Positions 44,721 through 52,978 of a stretch of 63,487 nt of DNA are shown in pieces. The stretch's first letter is position 1; every line of letters begins with the position of its first letter. Below the pieces are notes generated by a model that did not search any database, was not told where the DNA came from, and saw only the letters and a program-made list of their open reading frames with translations. Where the stretch lies: assembly GCA_041748075.1 (NCBI GenBank), contig JBGTDX010000109.1:1-63487 (forward strand), given 5' to 3'. Position numbers and translations under genes: made by a program. This DNA comes from JBGSYJ01 sp041748075 (GTDB lineage Bacteria > Acidobacteriota > Thermoanaerobaculia > Gp7-AA8).

Positions 44721-45691
44721 GAGGAGCCCTGCATTCCGCGCTGCATACGCCGGATGATCAACTGGCCAGCTGTATTACTGATGAACGTGATGACGAACAG
44801 AAGCGTGCCGATGAAGAACAGCGCCGCGTAGTGCGCGCTGCCGAACACGACTTCACCCAGTTCCGCCGCGATCGACGCCGACAAAGTGCGAAGCGGATCG
44901 GAAAGCGAGAACGAGCTGATCGCAGCGTTGCCGCCGGCCATCAACAGGATCATCGTCTCCCCGATGGCGCGGCCGAACGCCAGAACGAACGACGCGAATA
45001 CCGCAGGAGTTGCTGCCGGAAGCACCACCCTAAGCGCCGTCTGCAGCCGGGTCGCGCCCATCGCCATGGACGCCTCCCTGTAACTCCTCGGCACTGCCGC
45101 GAGCCCATCCTCCGAGATCGTGAAGATGATCGGCAGAAGCGCGATCCCCAGGGCAAGTCCCGCATTCCACGCATTCAAACGGTAGGTGAAACCGATGGTG
45201 TTCTGAAGCCAGCTTGCCAGAACCATCAGTGCGAAGAAACCGAGGACCACCGAGGGGATACCAGCGAGCAGTTCGATCACGGGCTTGACCACTTCGCGCG
45301 TCCGGACAGACGCGAATTCGGAAGAGTACAAAGCCGCGGCGACGCCGATGGGACATGCGAACAGAAGCGCTACGAGCGTCGACTTCAGCGTTCCGAGAAT
45401 CAGGGGGATGAGCGACATCTTGGGGTCGCGGGAGGTCGGCTGCCAGATGTAGCGGTCAATCAGAGATTCGCCGGGCTGCGCATTGACGAAGAATTCGCCG
45501 AGGTTCGCCTCCTCCTTCACGACAGGATTGGTGAAAATCGATACCGACTCTTTCAAGGTAAAGACAAAAATCAGAAAAATGATGAGGATCGCGCTCAGAC
45601 CGGCGGTGGTGAAGACGCCCACCATCGTGCCGTTGAGCAATCGTCGCCGCACCGCGGCACGGGCGAAACCCAGCTTACTGTGCCGCTGCAT
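44717..45691 (-). CDS. pstC: Phosphate ABC transporter permease PstC
   Basis: A 324-residue permease with about six helices. Conserved features include LLAGIPSVVLGFFAL, the EAA loop REASMAMGATRLQTALRVVLP and GRAIGETMILLMAGG. With PstA it forms the phosphate channel of the Pst transporter. Its start overlaps the pstS 3' end by 17 bp and its stop overlaps pstA, so the four pst genes are translationally coupled. Confidence 0.95.
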   Translation of the reverse strand: MQRHSKLGFARAAVRRRLLNGTMVGVFTTAGLSAILIIFLIFVFTLKESVSIFTNPVVKEEANLGEFFVNAQPGESLIDRYIWQPTSRDPKMSLIPLILGTLKSTLVALLFACPIGVAAALYSSEFASVRTREVVKPVIELLAGIPSVVLGFFALMVLASWLQNTIGFTYRLNAWNAGLALGIALLPIIFTISEDGLAAVPRSYREASMAMGATRLQTALRVVLPAATPAVFASFVLAFGRAIGETMILLMAGGNAAISSFSLSDPLRTLSASIAAELGEVVFGSAHYAALFFIGTLLFVITFISNTAGQLIIRRMQRGMQGSS

Positions 45692-46622
45692 CGGCCCCGG
45701 CCGCAGCCGTTTCAGTCGCGGTCGTATCGGACCCCGCTGCCACAGGCTGATTGAGCGGGAAATACCCGACGTTCTCCACGACCGCCTGGCCGGCAGGCGA
45801 AATTGTCCACTCGACGAAACGCAGAATCGGATCGCTGGCAGTGGACAGCGTATAGAAATAAAGGTTCCGGCTCAGGGGGTACGTTCCATCCGCGACTGAG
45901 GTCTCGGACGGCGCAACTGCGGGCCCGGCTCCTTCGCTGAGTGCCAATGCAGTTGCGTCTTTCGAGTACGCGATGCCTCCATAGCCGATCCCGTTCGGAT
46001 CCTTCGAAACGGCGTTGATGATCGCGGCCGTGCCGGCGAGCGTCTGCACGCGCGGAGAAAAATCGCCCTCATCGAGCACGTGCTCACGGAAGTAGTCATA
46101 CGTGCCGGAAGAGCTTTCACGTCCGTAAATGACGATGGTCGCGTTCGGTCCACCCACCTGGTTCCAGTTCGTCACCTTTCCCATGTAGATATTTCTGACC
46201 TGCTCGATCGTCATCTGGCGGACCGGACTGGAAGCATTCACGAAGACGGCAAGCGTGTCGAGTGCGACGGGAGTTTCAACCACCTGCGCCGAGCGCTGCT
46301 TTTCGACGGATGCCTTCTCGGCATCGGACATCGCTCTCGAAGACTGCGCGAGATCGACTGTTCCGTTGATGAGCGCGGCGATTCCGGTGCCCGAGCCGCC
46401 GCCATTCACCTGAATGACCGTCCCCGGATTCTGCTTCATGTACTCCTCGGCGAATCGCTGGCCGAGGATGACCATCGTGTCCGATCCCTTGACGGTGATC
46501 GGCCGGGTTCTGCCCTGATTCCCTGCCGTGTCGGTCGAGGTGGTACGCTCGCCACCTCCGCACGCTACGAGCAGAGAAGCGACCAAAGGAAACACCACGG
46601 CTGCAGTTCGAAAGTCTTTCAT
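45675..46622 (-). CDS. pstS: Phosphate-binding lipoprotein PstS
   Basis: A 315-residue periplasmic solute-binding protein. The ATG at 46622 opens onto a lipoprotein signal (lipobox LLVAC about residue 20). Phosphate-binding motifs are present: KGSDTMVILGQRFAEEY, GGGSGTGIAAL, SSRAMSD and RESSSGTYDYF. The C-terminus has an Ala/Thr-rich tail. It is the first gene of the pst-pho operon, and a Pho box lies 45 bp upstream of its start. Confidence 0.95.
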   Translation of the reverse strand: MKDFRTAAVVFPLVASLLVACGGGERTTSTDTAGNQGRTRPITVKGSDTMVILGQRFAEEYMKQNPGTVIQVNGGGSGTGIAALINGTVDLAQSSRAMSDAEKASVEKQRSAQVVETPVALDTLAVFVNASSPVRQMTIEQVRNIYMGKVTNWNQVGGPNATIVIYGRESSSGTYDYFREHVLDEGDFSPRVQTLAGTAAIINAVSKDPNGIGYGGIAYSKDATALALSEGAGPAVAPSETSVADGTYPLSRNLYFYTLSTASDPILRFVEWTISPAGQAVVENVGYFPLNQPVAAGSDTTATETAAAGADAAAQ

Positions 46623-46666
46623 GCGGGAAACTCTACCCGGAACCCGTCGATTGAATGCGAAAGCGG

Positions 46667-46684
46667 TGTAAATTCCGTGTAAAG
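46667..46684 (-). promoter_or_regulatory. Pho box upstream of pstS
   Basis: Two 7-bp direct repeats, in the pstS direction CTTTACA (46678-46684) and ATTTACA (46667-46673), are spaced at exactly 11 bp, the period of PhoB/PhoP sites. About 10 bp after the box on the pstS side a TTCAAT hexamer could be the -10 element. The box lies 45 bp from the pstS ATG, nearly the same distance as at the porin gene. Confidence 0.75.
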
Positions 46685-46750
46685 TCCCCCATGCAGGGAT
46701 GGAAACTACGCCACCCTGAACCGCCCGGGAACCAGTCGGAGTCGATTCGA

Positions 46751-46768
46751 CTTCAAACACAATTTACA
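46751..46768 (+). promoter_or_regulatory. Weaker Pho-box-like repeat upstream of ppk
   Basis: In the ppk direction, CTTCAAA (46751-46757) and ATTTACA (46762-46768) lie 11 bp apart. The match is poorer, and the site ends only 13 bp before the ppk ATG and abuts its ribosome binding site, leaving no room for a normal -10. Either ppk starts lower (ATG at 46824), or the site has another role. Confidence 0.35.
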
Positions 46769-46781
46769 CGGAGGGGCCCCG

Positions 46782-49091
46782 ATGTCCGATAAGCTCGCGC
46801 GGGCAAGGAACCGCGAGAAACATATGCCCCACGAAACAAAGCCACCGGAGCCCGCACCGGCAGCCGTTGTACCACCACCAGCGGCCATTCCGGCGCCACC
46901 TACGGCAGCGATCAAAGTCCCGCCAGCTACCAAGCCGGACAAAGGGGTTCAGCTCTTCAACCGGGAGCTCAGCTGGATCGAATTCAACCGGCGCGTCCTG
47001 GCCGAAGCGGAGAATCCGGAAGTTCCGCTTCTCGAGCGGCTCAAGTTTCTCGGCATCTGCTCGATGAACCTCGACGAGTTCTTCATGGTGCGCGTCGGAG
47101 GAATCCGTGAGCTCGTCACGGCATCCATCACCGAACGCTCACCCGATAGACTCACGCCCATGCAGCAGCTCAAAGCGATTCGGGAGAGAGCTCGCGTGCT
47201 GCTCCGGGACATGTACGTCTGCCTGGACAAGAAGCTGCTTCCCGAGTTGAAGAAAGCCGGGATCTCCCTGGTGAGGATCAGCGATCTGACGAAGAAGGAA
47301 CGGACACAGATGCGGGATTACTTTCGCCGGCACCTCGCTCCGATCCTCACACCACTCGCGGTCGACCCGGGACACCCATTTCCTTTTCTTTCGAACCTGG
47401 CTTTGAACATTGCCCTGAAGCTCGAGGCGGATCGGGGCGAACACTTCGTTTTCCTGAAGGTCCCTGCTCAGGTTCGCCGGCTGATCCCGGTTCCGGAAAA
47501 GGAATCACAGTACATTCCGGTAGAGCGCCTCATCGCGGAACATGCTACCGAGTTCTTTCCGGGGCTTCGGATTCAACAGGTAGTCCCGTTTCGTGTCATC
47601 CGGAATGCGGACCTGTCGATCCGGGAGGACGAGGTCGAGGATCTTCTCAAGTCGGTCGAGTCGGAGCTCCGGCGGCGCGACCGGAAGGAGATCGTCTGGA
47701 TCGAGGTGGGCACAGAGGCCGATGAAGAGCTCATCTCGCTCCTCATGGAAGAGACGCGATGCAAGGAGGACGAGGTCTTCATCAGTCCCGGACTGCTCAA
47801 GCCGGGCGATCTGATGCAGATCTACGCGGACGAGAAGAGGCCCAAACTCAAAGAGCCGCCCTTCAATCCGCGCATTCCGTCGCAGCTCGCCAGTAGCGAA
47901 GACATCTTTTCGATCATCCGGGATGGAGACATTCTCCTGCACCGTCCCTATGACTCATTTTCGTCGGTTGTCGAATTCGTGCAGGCCGCATCCGAAGATC
48001 CGGAGGTAGTCGCCATAAAGCAGACGCTCTACCGCGTCGATCCGAAATCTCCGATCGTCGAAGCGCTTGCCGCGGCGGCGCTGCGCGGCAAGCAGGTGAC
48101 CGTCGTCGTCGAACTACAGGCTCGGTTCGACGAAATGAAGAACATCGCATGGGCGCGTCAACTCGAAGAGGTCGGCGTGCAGGTGGTCTACGGTCTTGTC
48201 GGCATCAAAACGCACTGCAAACTCTGTCTCGTCGTCCGTCGCGAGGCGGGCGAACTGAAGCGCTACGTTCACCTGTCGACGGGAAATTACAACGCGAACA
48301 CAGGAAAGTTGTACACGGACATCGATCTGTTCACCTGTGATGAAGCCTTCGGCGACGACGCCTCTCAGATGATGAACCTGCTGACGGGATTCAGCCTTGC
48401 GACGGTGCAGGAAATCTTCGAGGGAAAGGCGCCGGACCTTCATTGGAAGCGCTTCATCGTGGCTCCCATGGACTACAGGCGCTGGACCATCGAAATGATC
48501 GAACGCGAAGCCCGGCATGCTCGGGAAGGCAAGCCCGCCGAGATCATCGCGAAGATGAATGCTCTGGTCGATCATCTCGTCATCTCCGCCCTCTATGAAG
48601 CGAGCCAGGCCGGGGTGAACATCCAGCTGATCGTGCGCGGCATCTGTTGCCTCGTTCCCGGCGTCGAAGGACTGAGCGACCGCATCAATGTAATCTCAGT
48701 CGTCGATCGCTTCCTCGAACACTCCCGGCTGTTTCTCTTCCGGAACGGCGGTGACACCGAAGTCTACGCATCCAGCGGAGACTGGATGCCCAGGAACTTC
48801 ATCAGGCGCTTCGAGACTTCGTTTCCACTGCTAAGCAAAGATTTGAAACGCCGCGCCGAGGCCGAGATCCTCGGCACCCTGCTCGCGGATGACGTCAAAG
48901 CGTGGACCCTGAAATCCGACGGAACCTATGTTCGTCGTGAGTCTCAGGGCAAGCGCGTGCGAAGCCAGGAGCGGTTCATAGAGATCGCCCGCTCGGAAGC
49001 CGTGCGCGTGGGACCCTACGATGAAACCATCTCCAAGCCCGGCAAGTTCAGAAGAAGAGCAAAGAAGCTCAAAAATAAGGACAAAAAGTGA
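46782..49091 (+). CDS. ppk: Polyphosphate kinase 1
   Basis: A 769-residue PPK1. After a 55-residue Pro/Ala-rich N-terminal extension the N domain begins (FNRELSWIEFNRRVLAEA). The phosphohistidine site is in GIKTHCKLCLVVR and the second active-site region is LEHSRLFLFRNGG. It makes polyphosphate from ATP reversibly at the membrane or granule. GGAGGGG precedes the ATG. It diverges from pstS over a region with one good and one weak Pho box, and the next gene overlaps its stop codon. Confidence 0.95.
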   Translation: MSDKLARARNREKHMPHETKPPEPAPAAVVPPPAAIPAPPTAAIKVPPATKPDKGVQLFNRELSWIEFNRRVLAEAENPEVPLLERLKFLGICSMNLDEFFMVRVGGIRELVTASITERSPDRLTPMQQLKAIRERARVLLRDMYVCLDKKLLPELKKAGISLVRISDLTKKERTQMRDYFRRHLAPILTPLAVDPGHPFPFLSNLALNIALKLEADRGEHFVFLKVPAQVRRLIPVPEKESQYIPVERLIAEHATEFFPGLRIQQVVPFRVIRNADLSIREDEVEDLLKSVESELRRRDRKEIVWIEVGTEADEELISLLMEETRCKEDEVFISPGLLKPGDLMQIYADEKRPKLKEPPFNPRIPSQLASSEDIFSIIRDGDILLHRPYDSFSSVVEFVQAASEDPEVVAIKQTLYRVDPKSPIVEALAAAALRGKQVTVVVELQARFDEMKNIAWARQLEEVGVQVVYGLVGIKTHCKLCLVVRREAGELKRYVHLSTGNYNANTGKLYTDIDLFTCDEAFGDDASQMMNLLTGFSLATVQEIFEGKAPDLHWKRFIVAPMDYRRWTIEMIEREARHAREGKPAEIIAKMNALVDHLVISALYEASQAGVNIQLIVRGICCLVPGVEGLSDRINVISVVDRFLEHSRLFLFRNGGDTEVYASSGDWMPRNFIRRFETSFPLLSKDLKRRAEAEILGTLLADDVKAWTLKSDGTYVRRESQGKRVRSQERFIEIARSEAVRVGPYDETISKPGKFRRRAKKLKNKDKK

Positions 49092-49522
49092 CCAGAAAAA
49101 AAGCATCAGACGCCCCACCCCCACCCGCGGAGTTCACAACCTTCGTCCGACGGATCGGCATCGATTCCTTCGACCAATTTGCTCAGAAGAAGCTCGCCAC
49201 GAAAAACCCGGCAAAGGGAAGCAACCCACTGCAGACTCTGGCAAACCTCTGGCTCGGCCTGACGGCCGAGGAGAAAAAGCGCTTTTTCGATCAGGTGATT
49301 GCAGCGGGCCAGGCCGCCGCGGTCGCGGCTCCGGCCGTCCTCGCAATGGCAAAGTCGAAGACTGCAAGGAAGCAGACCGCAAAGGACGACCCCCCAGCGG
49401 AACAGGTAGCGGAACAGAAGAAAGCGAAGAAGGGAAAAAAGAAAAAGACCGGCAAGACGGCGGAGGGGAAGAAAGACAAGAAGAGCGGAAAGAAGAAGGA
49501 CAAGAAAGACGACAAGACATAG
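49088..49522 (+). CDS. Lys-rich-tailed protein coupled to ppk
   Basis: A 144-residue protein starting with a GTG that overlaps the ppk stop (GTGA), so it is translated with Ppk. The first 85 residues are a folded-looking helical part (TTFVRRIGIDSFDQFAQKKL, then LANLWLGLTAEEKKRFFDQV). The last 55 residues are almost only Lys, Asp, Gly and Thr. This build recalls phasin-like and AlgP-type proteins whose basic tails bind DNA or polyphosphate. A role at polyphosphate granules is inference from gene coupling and composition, not homology. Confidence 0.72.
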   Translation: MTRKKASDAPPPPAEFTTFVRRIGIDSFDQFAQKKLATKNPAKGSNPLQTLANLWLGLTAEEKKRFFDQVIAAGQAAAVAAPAVLAMAKSKTARKQTAKDDPPAEQVAEQKKAKKGKKKKTGKTAEGKKDKKSGKKKDKKDDKT

Positions 49523-49533
49523 ACGTCCGATAG

Positions 49534-49560
49534 GTGGCCGAACATGCTATGTTCGGCCAC
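49534..49560. terminator. Perfect 12-bp hairpin between convergent genes
   Basis: GTGGCCGAACAT (49534-49545) and ATGTTCGGCCAC (49549-49560) form a perfect 12-bp stem with a 3-nt loop. It lies 11 bp after the Lys-rich gene and directly abuts the stop of the convergent sixA gene, so it could end transcription from both sides. No U tract is present on either strand. Confidence 0.8.
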
Positions 49561-50109
49561 TCAAGTGAGCTTCCTCAGAATGCGCGGTGGCAGGATCCAC
49601 TCGAGCGTCGCCGGACCTTCATCGGGAACCCGCAGGCCGTAGCACCCACCCTTCTTCAGTTCGATATCCTCCGTGCCGAGCTGCGTCCAGACGGCCATCG
49701 TTCTGCTCAGGTGGGGCTCGTGTCCGACCAGAATGATCCGTCTTTCCGCGAGACCCCGCACAAACTCGATCACTTCGGCCGGATCCCTCTCATGTCGCAA
49801 CGCCTCGATCGTCTGAAGCCGGAGCTTTTTGCGGTATCCCTTCGTGACCCAGAGTCCCGTCTGAATGGCGCGCACGAGCGGGCTCGAATAGATCGCCTCT
49901 ACCTTCGGGAACACCGCGGCCAGACCGCGGGCGTTCTGTTTCATCCGGGCGTTTCCCTCTCGAGTCAGCGCACGATCGTCGTCCGGCTTGTCCACTGACT
50001 TCTCTTCGGCGATCCCGTGGCGCAGAAGGATCACGAACCGCTCTCCGTTCTCGCTATCGAGCGCCTCTGATTCTTTCGAGACTTCTTCTTTCACCATCTG
50101 TTTCCTCAT
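49561..50109 (-). CDS. sixA: SixA-like phosphohistidine phosphatase
   Basis: A 182-residue histidine-phosphatase-fold protein. The RHG motif reads LLRHGIAEEKS and the second His is in ILVGHEPHLS; DDDRALTREGNARMKQNARGL is SixA-like. It has a 25-residue charged N-terminal extension. SixA removes phosphate from phosphohistidine in signalling or PTS proteins; in this setting it could also act on other phosphorylated substrates. Its start overlaps the ppx stop by 4 bp, so the two are coupled. Confidence 0.87.
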   Translation of the reverse strand: MRKQMVKEEVSKESEALDSENGERFVILLRHGIAEEKSVDKPDDDRALTREGNARMKQNARGLAAVFPKVEAIYSSPLVRAIQTGLWVTKGYRKKLRLQTIEALRHERDPAEVIEFVRGLAERRIILVGHEPHLSRTMAVWTQLGTEDIELKKGGCYGLRVPDEGPATLEWILPPRILRKLT

Positions 50110-51650
50110 CGACGGCCTCCCCTCACCACGAACTCTACAGGACGTCCGAACAGTCGCGAAAAGTACTTCGCTCGCTTCTGGCCCGTTTCGATCTCGAGGT
50201 CGGCCGCCGTACGGGGACGGACCTCAAAGCTCACGGCTCCATTCGCTGAACGGATACGGATGTCGCGTACGGCCTGCTTGTGCCCGCGATCGAGCCCGTC
50301 CGCAACACGGAGAATCGACACGAGCTTCTGAGTCACTTCGCGCTGTTCCCGCGTGAGCTCCAGAAGATTCGTGTCCTCGGCCTTCGGTGCCGCCTTGCGG
50401 TAGTAGCGGGCAACGTTCGCGATGATGGCAACCTCGTCATCGCTGAAACCCTTCAGGCCCGCGTGACGGATCAGATAGTAACTGTGCTTGTGATGGCGCT
50501 GGAACGAGACATGAAGGCCGATCTCGTGAAGGATCGCTGCGTAACGGAGAAGCTCCCTCTCGGAGTCACCCAGCCCGTGGAGGTCGGACGTCTGGTCGAA
50601 GATGCGGAGAGCGAGCCTCACCACGTGCGAGGCGTGCCTTCTCTCGTAATTGCTTCGCTCGGCGAGAGCAAGCACGGCGGAGTCCCGCACTCCGGCTTCG
50701 CCGTCGTCTCCCGAGCGCCGCTTCTGCAGCGTGCGCTCGACGATTCCTTCCCGCAAGGCGGCCGAGCAGGCCCAGAGGCCGTCCAGGTCGAGCCGGTCCA
50801 GCGCCTCGTGCAGAACGAGTGCGCCAGCCAGAATGCTCTCGCCCCGTCTCGGATCGATGGAGTAGCGCTCGCATCGCTCGGCGGCGCTCAGGCCGGCGAG
50901 CCGGGGAATCAGCAGCCCGAGGCTCACGCGACTCAGCCAGCGCAGGCCCGCTGCGACCCGATCGGGGGAGGTCTTGTCCGACGCAAGCTCGGCGAGCGTC
51001 ATGATCGTTCCGGATGTTCCCACACCGAAGTCGAAACCGAGCGATTCGATGCTGCCGAGAGGACGCTTCAGCTTCTTGCGAATGTGCCGCTGGCAACGTT
51101 CGATCGCACCGGCAGCCGGCGGATCTGAGCCGAAGAACCTCTGAGCGAGACGCAGCGAGCCGAGAGGCTCGCTTGCAGTGAAGTAGATCTCGTCGCGCGT
51201 TCCGACGATCATCTCCACGCTTCCCCCACCGATATCGATGCAAAGGGCCGAGCCGCCGTGGAAGTCGACCGCCGCGCGCACGGCTCCGAAGATGAAGTCC
51301 GCCTCTTCTTCCCCTGATATGACGCGCACTCTGATCCCGGCGCTCTTCTCGGCTTCTTTGATGAAACGGTCGCGATTCGGCGCCTCTCGAAGCGCGCTCG
51401 TCGCAACTGCCACCACTTTGTCCGCATCCCAGCGGTTCGCGATCTCCTTCATCGTACGGAGTGCGCCGATGCCACGCCGGATCGCCTCATCGGTCAACGG
51501 CTCGCCGTCGAGGCTTCCCCAACCAAGCTGCACCATCTCCTTCTCTTTGTCGATGATGCGATAGCCGCGCGCCTCCACCTCGGCAATGATCATGTGAATC
51601 GAGTTCGTGCCGACATCGATCGCCGCGAGGCGGTAGGGTTTGCGTGTCAC
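50106..51650 (-). CDS. ppx: Exopolyphosphatase, Ppx/GppA family
   Basis: A 514-residue Ppx/GppA phosphatase. The ASKHA-fold motifs AAIDVGTNSIHMIIAEVE and ALCIDIGGGSVEMIVG are clear, and the C-terminal HD-like helical region has RHASHVVRLALRIF and HEIGLHVSF. It degrades polyphosphate or (p)ppGpp precursors; the location between Pho genes and facing ppk favours polyphosphate. It lies 55 bp after the OprO/P-like porin and is coupled to sixA. Confidence 0.92.
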   Translation of the reverse strand: MTRKPYRLAAIDVGTNSIHMIIAEVEARGYRIIDKEKEMVQLGWGSLDGEPLTDEAIRRGIGALRTMKEIANRWDADKVVAVATSALREAPNRDRFIKEAEKSAGIRVRVISGEEEADFIFGAVRAAVDFHGGSALCIDIGGGSVEMIVGTRDEIYFTASEPLGSLRLAQRFFGSDPPAAGAIERCQRHIRKKLKRPLGSIESLGFDFGVGTSGTIMTLAELASDKTSPDRVAAGLRWLSRVSLGLLIPRLAGLSAAERCERYSIDPRRGESILAGALVLHEALDRLDLDGLWACSAALREGIVERTLQKRRSGDDGEAGVRDSAVLALAERSNYERRHASHVVRLALRIFDQTSDLHGLGDSERELLRYAAILHEIGLHVSFQRHHKHSYYLIRHAGLKGFSDDEVAIIANVARYYRKAAPKAEDTNLLELTREQREVTQKLVSILRVADGLDRGHKQAVRDIRIRSANGAVSFEVRPRTAADLEIETGQKRAKYFSRLFGRPVEFVVRGGRR

Positions 51651-51705
51651 GTGGGGTTGATTCTATGACAGGGGGGAGATGAGAGAGAGTCTGTCTCATC
51701 CCTCC

Positions 51706-52815
51706 TCAAAACGCGTACTGGAATCTCACCGTCACCACATCGTCGTCCGGGTCGCTTCGCTCGTGCATCGGATGTTCATAAGCGAGATGAATCTTCGAGT
51801 TTGCATCCCAGTGGAAGATGTAGGCGCCGCCGATGGTGAAGATCGCGTTGTCGTCGAGACTGGTGTTCGGATCGTACTCATCGGCGCGAAGGGCGAATTG
51901 ATGTCTCTTTCCGACGCGCTGGATGGCGTAGGCGTACCAGCCATCGACGTCGGCGCCCCGCTCTGCACCACGTATGTATTCGCCACGGATGCCGAGTCCA
52001 GGCAGAGGGGTGGTCCACTGGAAGTCGAAGCCCGTTCTCTTCTTGTCGAGCTCGACTCCCTGCGGTTCCGTCGCCGTCGGAACGAGATCGCTACCGTCAT
52101 ATCCGGAGACACCGACGGTGAGCGGACCGAATGTGCCACCGATGCGTCCGACGAGATCCTTTCGTTTGTTCGAGTCCGTGCTCTGGGTCGTTCCCGTTCC
52201 GTTCACGACTGCAATCTGGTAGACGAACCGGCTGTCGAAGCCACGTCCTGCGAGCTGCACACCGCGGTCCCGTTCCCCCGGAAAGAGGGTCCGGACGACG
52301 CGCGATCGCTCGGGCATCTCGCGGTTGCTGGATGAGTAGCCGATCTCGAATCCGAACGGCCAGTTGAACTGTCCCGCGATGAGCGAGTTCTTCCAGCTCG
52401 TCCATGGCTCGGTCAGCTCGACGTAGCCGTCTTTGAGCGTCACTCCGGACGTTGCGAAATCCGGCTGGAGCACGAGGCGCGCGGTCGGCAGCACCTGATA
52501 GGTGAACTTGATACGCCCCCTTCGGATCGAGAATTGATCACGATTGCGCGTCGTGCCCCCGCCGGTGAGCTCGTCGACCGACGACTCGTCGTGAACATAC
52601 TGCGCCTGGATGTATCCGGAGAGTTTCATGCGGCTGATCAGGTCGACCTTCTTCTTCAACGCCTCAGTCTCCCGATCTTCTGCCGGGCGCTCATCTTCCG
52701 AGGCTGCTGGGGGCGAGGTCGCCTGCGCTGAAGGATCTGCAGCTTCAGATAGGACACCGCCGGCAACAGGGGGGACTGCAAAACAGAACAACAGAAGGGT
52801 GAATACGATCCTCAT
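51706..52815 (-). CDS. OprO/OprP-family porin (phosphate/polyphosphate-selective type)
   Basis: A 369-residue outer-membrane barrel with a signal peptide. Family features include KLSGYIQAQYVHDE, the strand FSIRRGRIKFTYQV, FNWPFGFEIGYSSSNREMPERS and GERDRGVQLAG, and a C-terminal Phe (RFQYAF). A short Glu/Lys-rich linker follows the signal, as in OprO/P-type porins with N-terminal coiled coils. Relatives include the Pseudomonas phosphate- and pyrophosphate-specific channels. Four tandem Pho half-sites lie 46 bp upstream, strong support for a role in phosphate uptake. Confidence 0.9.
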   Translation of the reverse strand: MRIVFTLLLFCFAVPPVAGGVLSEAADPSAQATSPPAASEDERPAEDRETEALKKKVDLISRMKLSGYIQAQYVHDESSVDELTGGGTTRNRDQFSIRRGRIKFTYQVLPTARLVLQPDFATSGVTLKDGYVELTEPWTSWKNSLIAGQFNWPFGFEIGYSSSNREMPERSRVVRTLFPGERDRGVQLAGRGFDSRFVYQIAVVNGTGTTQSTDSNKRKDLVGRIGGTFGPLTVGVSGYDGSDLVPTATEPQGVELDKKRTGFDFQWTTPLPGLGIRGEYIRGAERGADVDGWYAYAIQRVGKRHQFALRADEYDPNTSLDDNAIFTIGGAYIFHWDANSKIHLAYEHPMHERSDPDDDVVTVRFQYAF

Positions 52816-52860
52816 GCGCTCTCCTGATCACGCGGCAATCCTCGCGAAAGCGAAAGCGCA

Positions 52861-52900
52861 TGTAAAGAGAGCGTAAAGACTCTGTCAAGTCAGAGTAAAG
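52861..52900 (-). promoter_or_regulatory. Four tandem Pho half-sites upstream of the porin
   Basis: In the gene direction the units are CTTTACT (52894-52900), CTTGACA (52883-52889), CTTTACG (52872-52878) and CTTTACA (52861-52867), each exactly 11 bp apart. That is two full Pho boxes in tandem. The last unit is 46 bp from the porin ATG, matching the pstS promoter. This explains most of the 163-bp gap between the CHRD gene and the porin and implies an internal promoter in the cluster. Confidence 0.85.
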
Positions 52901-52978
52901 AATTTTGTAGAACCTCGCCGCAGCAGGAAGCCGCAACCCCTACCCGCGAGGGCAGGGGTTGCGTTCCAGATGTTGGTG

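Noticed and set aside
49088..49522. Histone H1-like DNA-binding protein
   Set aside because: The Lys-rich tail would fit, but there are no AAKK-type repeats and the coupling to ppk favours a polyphosphate role; kept only as an alternative.
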